A stretch of 64,000 nucleotides of DNA, taken from contig OX393576.1 in assembly GCA_947652605.1 (NCBI GenBank), forward strand, positions 61,728,966 to 61,792,965, given 5' to 3'. The notes beneath the pieces are model-generated. The model saw only the letters and a list, made by a program, of their open reading frames with translations, was not told where the DNA came from and ran no database searches. Positions 26,301-38,300 of this stretch are shown here, piece by piece (position 1 is the stretch's first letter; each line of letters opens with the position of its first letter). This DNA comes from Elmis aenea. Lineage: Eukaryota; Arthropoda; Insecta; Coleoptera; Elmidae. A program made the translations under genes and the position numbers.

Positions 26301-29300
26301 AATTAACCAAAGTCCTACACAGTAGGTAGAGGGACTTATGACTAAATAAAAATAGAAAAGTAACCAAACCAGTGCAGTTGAATTCATAATTGTCTCCTCC
26401 TTCTAAAAATGTAAATATACGAGGGGGTACCCAAAAATAACCGGAATTATTTTTTAAAAGCTATACAGGGTGTGTAAAAATTGGCGGAAGGGCTACACGA
26501 AGCGATATTCTTCGTAAAATTCTAAGTCGAAAATCTTAATACGAAAATGTTGTACCATGCTTCCTATGGCCTCAGGAACCATTTAAAGAAAAAAAAAATT
26601 GGCAACATTGCATACATTCATTTGCGTTTGGACATTTTTTTATCAGCAATTTTTACTTAGGTATTTACATTTTTTGTTCGAACTGAAAGCCTTCAGTTCG
26701 TAAACATAGCTGCAAACTTTTGGGTATCGTAAAACACAAACAAGAAATAATTACGAGAAAAACAGAGATGACAGCTAAGGACAATGTTGCCATATGTATT
26801 ACTGTCATTAAAATCAGTGATTTACATATTTTCAACACCAATTTTTGAAAGGAAGAACACAATATCTAGGAAAAAATACTATTCGAAATCTATTTTTATT
26901 TCAAGTTGCAGCTTTTTCATTTGTGCAAGTCTATATATATAAAAATGAATGTATGTATGTTTGTATGTTTGTCCTTTATGCATTCCTATACCATTCATCC
27001 GATCCTGACCAAATTTGGCACAGACAATCTATAGGACCATGGAAAGAACATAGGCTATATGAGAATTCCCAAAAAAATCGTCCGGAAAAGATATTGAGGA
27101 AAACGTACCAAAATCTTACACACAACATTTAAATCGGGTCGTCTGGAGCGAGAATTTCGTCAAAATTTGACAATTTGTCAATTCGACGTAACGTTTAAAC
27201 GCTCGAACCTTCTACGCGCAAGCCGGGATCTAGCGGTGAAGGAGCCCCAAAGGGGCTCCGGAATCGCTAGTATTAAATAATAACGCCTATTAAAGACTAA
27301 ATATCAAAGTTTTGAGGACCTCTTGCAGACACAGCAAGCGTGGTACAACATTTTCGTATTAAGATTTTCGACTTAGAATTATACGAAGAACATCGCCCCG
27401 TGTAGCCCTTCCGCCAATTTTTACACACCCTGTATATTTTCAAATTTTTTACAAAACAATCTTATCCCCTTCAAAATACTCCTCATTACAACTAATACAT
27501 TTGTCCCACCGGTGCTTCCACTGTTCGAAACATTTTTTGTAGTCATCTTTAGAAATGGCTGACAGCTCCTCCCTCGTTGTTTTCTTGACCTCTTCGATGT
27601 TGTCAAATCGGTGTCCTTTCATGCCCCTTTTCATGTGTGGAAATAAGAAAAAGTCGCACGGAGCCAGGTCAGGCAAGTAAGGTGCGTGGGGCAGCGGAAC
27701 CATGCCATTTTTAGCCAAAAATTGTCTAACAGAGATGGCTGTGTGTGCAGGTGCATTGTCGTGGTGGAAGAATCAGTCTCCTGTCTGTCACAATTCGGGT
27801 CTTTTTTGACTGATACTGTTGCGCAATCTTCTTAAAACCTCCAAATAAAAGGTTTGATTGACGGTCTGACCTGGGGGGAACAAACAAAAATGAAAAAAAA
27901 ACAAAACAGCACTAGCAAAAACAATCACTGCAGATGAACAGAACAAGCCAGATCGACAACACAGGCGGCACTGATCTGGCAATGAGTTGCGCTATACACT
28001 CCTAGCGGCAGAAATGCGTGCTCCGCCCACGGCAATGCTATTCCGGTTATTTTTGGGTACCCCCTCGTATATAGGGTGTTCCATTTGATATAACAAAGTT
28101 GAGGCAATTTCCGCCGAAACCGAAAGTTAGATAATAGTGTACATATGTTCAAATATTCAGGTTATTTTCACATATCATATGTCTAAAAGTTTATTTATGT
28201 ACAATTAAAACTAAAGAAAAAAAGGAGGTGTACCAGGCCTTAGTTACATCTGGTATATACCTATACAGTAGGTGCAAATAGCCAATTACTCGTACCTACT
28301 GTAGGTGCAAATAGCCAATTATTCGTACCTATTGTAGGTGCAAATAGCCAATTATTTGTACCTACTGTAGGTGCAAATAGCCAATTATTCGTACTTACTG
28401 TAGGTGCAAATAGCCACAACCTTAAGATAAGCATACATACATCAATTTATAGAATTTGCTGTATGCTGCTGTGTGAGATCATTGATCTTCTAAATTACAA
28501 CTTTCGTGTTTTATAACTTTGTTATAGGCATCCTAACCATGAAATTTGTCAAAGCTCATAGAGCTTATTACGGAAATATTCATTTAAATACTGAACTTTG
28601 ACAAATTTTCACAACTACTTATTTGAATGGTCATTGCCTAAAATTAATATTCGGCCAGGAAACAACTTGGATGGAGTAAGCGTATTTTGTTCGTTGATGG
28701 TCTGTTTCTCTTTCAGCAAGTATAAGCCCATGTACCAACGGGTCTCTAATTATGAATCTGGGCGCGCAGGCTCCAGGTGAGATTGTGCCCGCAACGGCAT
28801 GCACGTAGTATCTCTCCAGGCTCTTCCTGGCAGTATTAATTTTATGGCAAATTGCATTATACATGTCGACCATTCAGACTGTTGATTAGCATGTAAATAT
28901 GTCAATGTGTGCATGTTTTCTATTTATTTTTCTCTCTTAAGTTCACTGCCAGGAAATTCGTATTTTCTGTATATAGAACGTAGAACCCTTTCTAGTTTAA
29001 ATGATGATGTATTGGCGGAACAATTTTCTGTTGTAATCGGTGGTTAAGGTTTCAGTAGAAGTCTTCTCAGTTTTTTATCGTAACTAATTGTATGTATGCT
29101 TGTGCATGTAACTGTTCATGATGTATTACACGCTCTCTGTACACGGAAAAAAAGCCATACTTTTCAATCCACCTGGAAATTTAAAGAACAATAAATAAGT
29201 TTAATTAAAAATCATTAAAATCTGTTGTAAAGAACCTTTTATGGAAATGCAGGACCAGTTTGAAAAGTCACATCTCTTCATCACTAGCATTTTTATTTTA

Positions 29301-32300
29301 TTTGTATAAATTAAGAGACAATGTTTTAAAACTGGTCGACCTTTCGATAAGAGATTCTTCATTAAAAAAGTCTGAGTGATTTTAAATTAAACTTATTTAT
29401 ATGTAATATATTATTCAAGCGTTCCAATATATTTGTTTATTTTTTCGCAGCAGTTAGATTTGATTTTCTTTCTAGTTCTTAAACTATGTTTAGTTTTCTT
29501 GATTCTAGTGTTCAAAGTGTCACATAAGTTAAATTAAAATCAGAGTAATAATAGACTAACACTGAAGGATATAAAAGTATGATAACGTTTTTTATTCCAC
29601 AGTGCATATACAGTGTGTCCAAAAGGAATGGAATATGCTATATGTCTCAGTAAATATCCACTTTAGGGAAAAATGTTTTGAATAAAAGTTGTTTGGTACT
29701 TAGTTTACCACCATAAGACAAAATTTAAATATTTTTTTTTCGAATAACAAAAGCGCAATGAAAAACAATTGCATATTTTTAAATGACAAGATACTCCCAT
29801 ATTATACTCATTCGATAGAGAATTTGTTTCTCTTTCCAATGATGCAAAACTTTAGTACCCTTACTTAAGCAACTTTTTGAGAAAAACGCAAAAATTATTT
29901 TAATTGATTAGTATTTATTTCTAACAAAAAGATCGTAAGAACTATATTTTTTTGACGAAATCTACAATAAGTGTTCAAACTGTGAACCATTTACAGCTTG
30001 GCAATGATAAACTCGGTTTTTACAGGGGTTTGGAGCAGTCCAATTTTTAATTGCTCCGCTCCGGCATCAAAATGCCTGCTCCAGCTCTGCTCCAAGCTCC
30101 AAATATTGTTAACATTTTTAAAACAAGTTTTTTAGTCATAAAATTTGTTTTTAAAAACAAAGTTTTAATTTTTTTGGATATATGGAAGTTGGTCAAAAAT
30201 TACAATATTTGACCCTAACAAACAAATAAAGTTAAATAAATGTTTGAAAGAACAGATTATTGATCTTCAAAGGTTGAAAAAAGAAGAAGAAAAATGTTTT
30301 TTTTTTTTAAATTGTACATTTATTAGATATCGAAAAATGTACTGGCTCTTAGGAAGAAACTCCGCTCTGTCAGTACATAACAAGCTTCTACTATACAAGC
30401 AGATACTAAAACCAGTGTGGACATACGGTATACAGCTCTGGGGTTGTACCAAAAAAAGCAACATTAAAGTAATACAAACTTTTCAAAATAAAGTACTAAG
30501 GAACATCGTAGATGCACCCTGGTACATTAGAAACGATGATCTTCATAGAGACCTTGGAGTAGAGTTTGTGGACAGTGAAATTCAGAAGTTTTCGAGAAGC
30601 CACGAAGAAAGACTACTGCAGCACGTGAATATCGAGGCTATCCAGCTTCTCGATAACACAAATATAGTCAGGAGACTCAAAAGGAAAAAACCCTTTGAGC
30701 TGTCAATATTAGTGCTTTAAAAAAAGTGTTAAAAAGTGTTTTAAAATAAACAGAGTCAGTGTTTGTGCTAGTGCACAAGATAAGAGTGCCAAATGCTAGA
30801 ACAGATAAGAGACGCCAATGGGTGACTTACATCTTAACTTTTTATAGTATATTAGGAATAGAACTAAGTTACTTATTAGTCTAAGACTAGATCGTAACAT
30901 TATTTAAACTTAAAAAAAAAAAAAAAAAATTGTACATAAACTGGAGCAGTGGAGCAATCAAAATTATTTGCTCCGGGCTCCGCTCCTACTCCGGGCAAAA
31001 ACCCATTGCTCCACTGCTCCGTGCTCCGCTCCAAACCCCTGGGTTTTTAAACCCGTTTATAACATTCCCAACCATTTCAGGTGTAATTTCTCTAATAAGA
31101 TCTTTTAAATTTTCTCCGGCCACTTAGCATAAACTTAATTTTTAAGGTGACCCCATCATTGAAAAGAGAAAAATATTCTCTATCAAATGAGTATACTATA
31201 GGGGTACCTTGCCATTTAAAAAAATTCAATTGTTTTTCACTGCGCTGTTGTTATTCGGGAAAAAAAAAAAATTTGTCTTATGGTGGAAAACTAAGTACCA
31301 AACAACTTTTATTCAAAACATTTTTCCTTAAAGTGGATAATTACTGAGATATATAGCATATTCCATTCCTTTTGGACACACTGTATATTGATAGCTTATT
31401 GGTGACCTGCTTGAGTCTTTATTTTAGTAAAAGAATTGATAATGAACGACCTTTAGATATCATTTTTTTAAATTCTAGTAGCTGAATGATTAGATATGAT
31501 TGTTTTAATTGTTAGCAAGAACCATTTGAGTATTCAATATTTACCTACTTTATGCGTGTTAAGATATGTAGGGATGTTTATTTAAAACAATTTTTGAAAT
31601 GCTATACTTTTTTTTAAAGGTATTCCGATGAATTTAATGTTAGAGAGGATCTGATGGGTTTAGCTATTGGCGCACATGGGGCAAATATACAACAAGCCCG
31701 AAAAGTAGATGGAATTACTAATATAGAACTTGAAGAAAATTCTTGCATTTTTAAAATTTATGGAGAGGTAATTTCTCGTCATTAAGGTTTGCTTTCAATT
31801 TTTGCAATGTCTTGTGATTGTAGACTGAAGAGGCTGTTAAAAAGGCTCGCTCTATGTTAGAATATAGTGAAGAATCTCTGCAAGTTCCCCGTGCATTAGT
31901 TGGCAAAGTAATTGGCAAAAATGGAAGGATTATACAGGAAATAGTCGATAAAAGCGGAGTGGTACGTATGGTACGATAAATAGACGTAAAATCTACTTTA
32001 TCCAAAAACTTCTTTAAATTTTACTTGTAATGTGGAGCCTCTTTGGTTTTAGGTAAGAGTTAAAATAGAGGGTGATAATGAACCACAGCCCACGATCCCA
32101 CGAGAAGAAGGACAAGTGCCCTTTGTGTTTGTAGGAACAGTTGAAAGCATAGCTAATGCTAAAGTTCTTTTGGAATACCATTTAGCACACCTCAAGGTGA
32201 GTTTAAAGTGATGTTAATTGAATTGATTCTGCTGAATTCTTCATGGGTGAACTTAAAAACTAAACGTTTGATAAATTATAATTCGAATATTTATCGAATG

Positions 32301-35300
32301 TCTTCACTATTTTCAGGAAGTAGAACAACTCCGCCAAGAAAAGCTAGAAATTGATCAACAATTACGTAGTATACACGGATCGGCTTTAGGTTCAATGCAA
32401 AGTTTGCAGATGTCCAGAAGAAATGACCGTGGATTTAATTCAGACATGGACGGTGGTGGTCGCGGCAGAGGCGGATCCATGCGTGGTCGCGGCGGTCGAG
32501 GAAGAGGAGGACCAGGCAGAAACAATGACAACCGTTACAATGCCGGTAGTACTATATCAGATTTTATTAATAATGTGGACAAACGGAAAGGATTAGGAAA
32601 CGATAGGGGTCGCGGCCCCACAAGTAACGGTAGACCTAGAGGCGGCCCGGGAGGCGATAGATACACCCACGACAGAGCAAACAGAGGTAGAGTGGCGGTT
32701 GACGCAGCGGGGGAGGGCAATCGTGAACGTAAATGATTTTCTAGTATATACCATGTGATCGACCTCCTAGGTCAACTTCCATTTTGCCACGCTGTTGTTT
32801 AAAAACGGACCTTGGCTTTATGCACCATTTTTGCGTGTGTTTTTTGTTTTTCATTTGACATCTTAATGTACAAATTAATAGGTAATTTATTTTTAGTTGG
32901 CTAGCTGTGAGTGCGACTCACAGTAAAGCCGTACAAATTAAAGGTGTTGGTGCGTAAAGCCACGAGATTTCCCAGCGTATTTCAAATAGACTGACCCGGC
33001 TGACGACTATTTTCACGATAATAAATTCATGACACATGAATTTTAGAATTGAAGAATTTTAACGGATTTGAAAAAAAAATACTAGCTTTGACCTATAACG
33101 ATTGTTTAAAATCTTTTCCCAATAATTCGCGAAACTCAGTGTGGCTATTGTGAAAAGCATTTATTCAAAAAGTTCTCTATTTGATTTAAAAAAATGAAAC
33201 ATGTAGTGTTACTAGCATGTTTGTGTAACAACACATTTAATAATCACAGCTCTTATTGATACGGCTTAAGAATTTGTAGTTTCGTTTTAATAAATTGTTT
33301 TTCTTTGATGGTGGCTGGCAGCAGGCGCTTCATATTGTTGTAAATATATTCAGCTAATGATATTGTTTAAATGACCCTCGTGCATCTTATAAAGTCTATA
33401 AAGTAAATAATAAGTAATTGCTTTAATACCAGTTTCTACAGAATAAACAAACAAATTCATACAGAATAAACAAACGAATTCATACAGAATAAACAAACAA
33501 ATTCATACAGAATAAACAAACGAATTCATACAGAATAAACAAACAAATTCATACAGAATAAACAAACAAATTCATACAGAATAAACAAACGAATTCATAC
33601 AGAATAAACAAACGAATTTAAACAATAAACAAACAAATTCATACAGAATAAACAAACAAATTCATACAGAATAAACAAACAAATTCATACAGAATAAACA
33701 AACAAATTCATACAGAATAAACAAACAAATTCATACAGAATAAACAAACAAATTCATACAGAATAAACAAACAAATTCATACAGAATAAACAAACAAATT
33801 CATACAGAATAAGCAAACTAATTTAAACAATAAACAAACAAATTCATACAGAATAAACAAACAAATTCATACAGAATAAACAAACGAATTCATACAAAAT
33901 AAACAAACAAATTCATACAGAATAAACAAACGAATTTAAACAGTATAAACAAACTAATTTCAATTAATTTTAGCAATTGTTTAGAGTTAATTCAAACCAA
34001 ATTGATATTCGTAACAAGTTTTTTAATTGTAGAAATTCTTTTAAAGAAGACTTATTAAAGCATTTGCTTAGGGCATTAATTTTACCCTGTTTTTTATTAG
34101 GGTAAAAAAAATAGGCTTAATTTTGTATATAATATTCGAAGGGGCTAGTGCAAAAAGGGTACAAGTGCATTTTGACTAGTATCGAGTAATAGAGTTGTAA
34201 AGTTAATTGGTTGCTAAGAATTCACCGTTGTGGTTGGAATATTTTAAATCATGGATGGCACTAGTAAGCCTAAAATGCATTTGAATCTTTTTTGCACTAA
34301 TAGAGTGCAGCTTTAACTTTGGATGTATGTACTTATCTCAAAATGTAAAAAAAATCACTTATACCCTTTTTGCACCAACCCCTTCATTTCTCTTAACTTA
34401 ATATTGAGACTAATTCTCTATATTTCTCTCTAAATCTTGAAAACATGTTGATCTCTTATAGTATGCGCTTGGGTCATTTTATTGCACCGAAATAATTTTG
34501 TCAATTTACGGTTTTTGCAATACTTCATTTGTCAATGTACTAGTAACCGAATTGTATGTTCAATTTGGTTTCCTGTTTTTTGTTTTTTCTTGATATGAGA
34601 TACGTGTTTACTATAAATGATACGAACTTTATTATGATATAATGATCATGTTTACTGTAATGGTAGGTGCAGTTTCACTTAATAATTTCAATAACGGAAA
34701 TGCAGGATTTGACAACAGAATAAAACATTTACAAACCGTTTTAGGAATTTCTAATCTACAGCAATTTGTTTAGATGTGATTGTTTAAAATATTGGTTGAT
34801 GTTTAATGGGTGTTTTGTTATTTTAAAAACGTGTTTTTTTTTACTGCTGAAAGATCAAAATCTAAGACTGATTGGGTTGAAATGAAATAGTTTATGTTTA
34901 AAAGTGGGCCTTTTTTAAACCCGAGATGCAATGAAAAGAAACTTAATTTTTTTTTAATGATTGCTTACATAAAAATTTACTTCTACAATGTGCAATCTGT
35001 CACATAGGTGTTTATTTGACTGCACAAAATTTTGCTGCGAAGCATGTCGTTTAGACACATTTTAAAGCATTTAGATAAAGCACTTACCGAAATATTGAAA
35101 TGCATGATCTGAGACTGCATTAGATGTCATCTTCAATATTATTGAATGATATCAGAATCCGCTGTTGGTGATATTGTATAAAAATCCGTGCATTTATCAC
35201 AAATCACTTTTACAAAGTTTAATTTTTTTTTTTACAGAAAAATTAATGTGATTTAGGTATAATACAGGGTGAGGCATCACTTATGACACCCCCACTTATT

Positions 35301-38300
35301 TTGTTATTGGAAAGCATTATCAAAAAAAGTTTCAAATAAAAGTGGTTTGATACAGTATTTCCCAAAATATTGTCATGTCAAATTTTGTTTTCTTTTGTTT
35401 TTTTAGGAGTTACGGCACCATATTTGTTTTTTTTTTAAATGGCACCATACATATTTTTTTATACGGTTTGAAAGATATTTTCTTTCTCTTTTCAACGCAC
35501 TAAAACTTTTATATCCTTACATAATAACATTTTTAAGAAACGTTAAAAAATGTATTACAGTAGTTTTGTGTTTACCATTGTAACCTAATTAACTTTTTTT
35601 TAATCTTTTACCATTTTGTATCATTTTCAAAGCCTACTAATGTAAATAATTAATACCGTACGCTTTTAAAACAAAATTGTTCTTTTGCGATTTTCTTAAA
35701 AATTTTGTTTGTAAGGGTATAAAAGTTTTAGTGCGTTAGAAAGAGAAAGAAACTGTCTTTCAAACCGTATTAAAAAAAAATGTAAGAAGCCATTTAAAAA
35801 AAAAAACAAACATGATGCGGTAACTCCTAAAAAAACAAAGAAAACGAAATTTGACATGACAATATTTTGGGAAATACTGTATCAAACTACTTTCATTTGA
35901 AACTTTTTTTTGATAATTCTTTCCAATAACAAAATAAGTGGGGGTGTCATCCTCACTCTGTATACCTGTTTCTTGTGCTTTGTTCAGTTGCAGGTTGTGC
36001 ATGATATCTCTTCCGTTAGTGCTTTGTCTAATACGATTAGGATATTTTCTACTAATTTTTCTAACATCACATGTTTTTAGCATGCTGTTTGCTTGAAGTA
36101 ACGACTCGATAGAAATACGTTGTGCATTAAATGTGACCAAAATGTATTTAATATCGCATGTCGCACTGTAGCTTACAAATTCTAGGATGGTTTGTTTAAG
36201 TTTGTCATTTGTTTTGCTTTTAAACTCTTTGTATATAAAATCTGCACCATAGGATCCTCCCACAGCTGAAACATGTAGTTCACTGGGCGAGGGATTTGTG
36301 TGAAATTCATATAAGCGACCAATAACTGTCTTAATGGATTTTACAGCTGCACCCTCCTCTTATGAATTGTCAATACGTTTATTTGTCTTAACTTAAGTAT
36401 AATTTCTCTTGGCAAATCATCGTCCGACTGGCAACGAAAACTTTTTAAATCAAACCCAAGGAAGTTGTGCGAGTCTGGTGCAGATTTGCCGAGAGAAAGG
36501 ATATTTTGAAGTTAGTAAACCCCATGAGGCTCAAAACTTGTCACTAATTAAAACCTTTTGCTGGAAGGGTACTCAAGTCGACTCTATAAATAGCAAAGCC
36601 ATGTTGTGAGGTTGCATCACATTTGTAAATTCCGTGTTCATCGATAGATGAACTGGGAATGAGCTTATTGTGAGTTTGCTAACGTCATAGGCACTAGTGA
36701 CTGCCGTGGAACTCAAGACTGGCTTATACTCATGTCAAATCTTATTGTGAAAGACTTTTTAGAAATATAAATTGATTATAAAACTGTGTTTTTTTATTGT
36801 TGTTTTTTGAGCGACGACTCGTACCCTTTCAGCAGATTAACTAATTTTTGATAAGGCGTTTGCTACTAATTAATGTTAACCTTTGCATGTTGCATGTTTG
36901 CTTGAAGGGTTCACCGAGTCTGCGCTAATTAACCTGTGTGTTCACTTCTTGTATTATGAGTGTTATAGACGAATGTTTATGGCAAGCATGAAATCAATTT
37001 GCTATCGAGAAGTAAGGGGTGGTGAAGGCTTAAAACAAATCGAAAATTTTAACTGAAAGTTTTTACAATACTGTTTATGAAAATTGCAAAGAAATCACTT
37101 TAAAGTTAAAGATGATCATAAATTCAGTGGCTAATGTGTAGATGGTTTAAAGAGTGTAAAAATATTGTCCAAAGTAGAATCAAAATATGTTAAATATTTT
37201 TAATCACGGCTTGAAGTGTATAATACTACATTGAAAATACAATTCCTTATTAACAAATTTTACTTGCAACGTGGTACATCAAACAAAAAACTTTTCCACA
37301 TAAAGAACTTCAAAATAGTTTCTAAAAAGACACGAAAAAATATCATTTGTTTTCATGGTTTAATTTAATAAAAATCTTGAACTAAGCTTTATTATTGGTG
37401 TACAAGGTGGTCCAAATTCGATGGGATTGCATGGGTATCTCGCTTAATATTTAAGATAGAGAAACGGTTAAATTACCAAAAATGTGCAGTTTTTTGAGAC
37501 AAACTCAGAACTGTTTTCAAAAATATTCTATAATTTCCAGTTTTCGAGTTATTGAATAAAAAGTATTTTTTTGTCATATTAATAATGTGTCATATCTCCG
37601 TTATTGTTGTAAATATCGAAAATATTTATAGAGATTATTTTTAGATATTTTTATGTTTAATTTGATTATACTAAAAGAATTTTTTTTACGCTCGCCGTTA
37701 AAAAGTAATGACAAACTTACCTTTTTATAAATGGGAGCAGTAGTTGGCTATGGCCTATTTAAATTCCTTATTTTTTTCTCATTCCAAATATATAAGGGTT
37801 GATGTATTTATTTTTAATAATACGCAAGTTACGAAGGTTTTTAAGTTTTTTTTTTTTTAAAGAAAATCATAGGCTGTGAAAACAAAAAAAAAACAAGGTG
37901 TAAAACCTTATAAAACTCATGTGGTACAAGTTACCAATGTTTTTAAATTTGTTGTTGTAATAAACATTATAAATTTTTGAACATACGATAAACAGCAATT
38001 TACTGCTGATTTTGACATATTTTTGTCATCCTATGTTCAAATATTTACAATGTTTATCTCAACTACAAATTAAAAAACCTTGGTAACTTGTAGTATATGA
38101 GTTTTAAAAGGTTTTAACACCTCATTCTTTTTTTCACAACCTATGATTTTCTTAAAAAAAAAAACTAAAAAATCTTCGTAACTTGCGTATTATTGAAAAT
38201 AAATACATCAACCCTTATATATTTGGAATGAGAAAAAAATAAGGAATTTAAATAGGCCATAGCCAACTACTGCTCCAATTTAAAAAAAGGTAATTTTGTG

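Larger units (their letters stand above)
26420..28067 (-). mobile_element. Truncated mariner, inserted in the foldback-type element
   Basis: The inverted ends are CGAGGGGGTACCCAAAAATA (from 26420) and the complement ending CCCCCTCG at 28067, with TA at 26418-26419 and 28068-28069. Removing it rejoins the host element arm (CTCCTCCTTC...AAATG|TAGGGTGTTCC), matching the complement of 25560-25590. It contains the C-terminal half of a mariner transposase (see 27449-27895) and another element (26466-27432) in its 3' part. The N-terminal half of the gene is deleted. Confidence 0.85.
25301..28422. mobile_element. Foldback-type element with tandem-repeat termini, in FMR1 intron 5
   Basis: The outer ends are inverted: GGTTGTGGCTATTTGCACCT from 25301 and its complement ending at 28422. 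Each terminus is itself a tandem array with a unit of about 33 bp (GGCTATTTGCACCTACTGTA plus a TACGAATAATT-like spacer): about 3 units on the left and 5 on the right, in opposite orientation. Inside are longer inverted arms (25410-25630 against 28077-28250). A further palindrome pairs about 25650-25915 with 25925-26240 (GTGTCTGA...TTGTTGACA; GGTTACTTTAATCGG). Modular tandem repeats inside inverted termini are the layout of Foldback/Galileo-like elements. A target duplication could not be fixed. The right arm is split by the mariner at 26420-28067. Confidence 0.65.
29611..31383. mobile_element. TA-flanked palindromic element, family CAGTGTGTCCAAAAGGAATG
   Basis: TA|CAGTGTGTCCAAAAGGAATG at 29611 and its complement ending GGACACACTG|TA at 31383. 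The inverted arms pair over about 230 bp (for example GTTTGGTACTTAGTTT with AAACTAAGTACCAAAC). The middle was later invaded by a hAT MITE (30023-31041), which in turn holds a LINE fragment. It lies in FMR1 intron 5. Confidence 0.85.

Noticed and set aside
32535..32720. - strand open frame opposite FMR1 exon 9
   Set aside because: It is an antisense shadow of the GC-rich RGG box coding sequence.
33436..33957. CRISPR-like regular repeats
   Set aside because: There are no unique spacers between the 23-bp units and the host is an insect; it is a simple minisatellite.
35760..35984. C-terminal extension of the - strand frame at 35985-36263
   Set aside because: This part of the frame runs into the arm of the palindromic element 35265-35960, so it is not part of the original protein.
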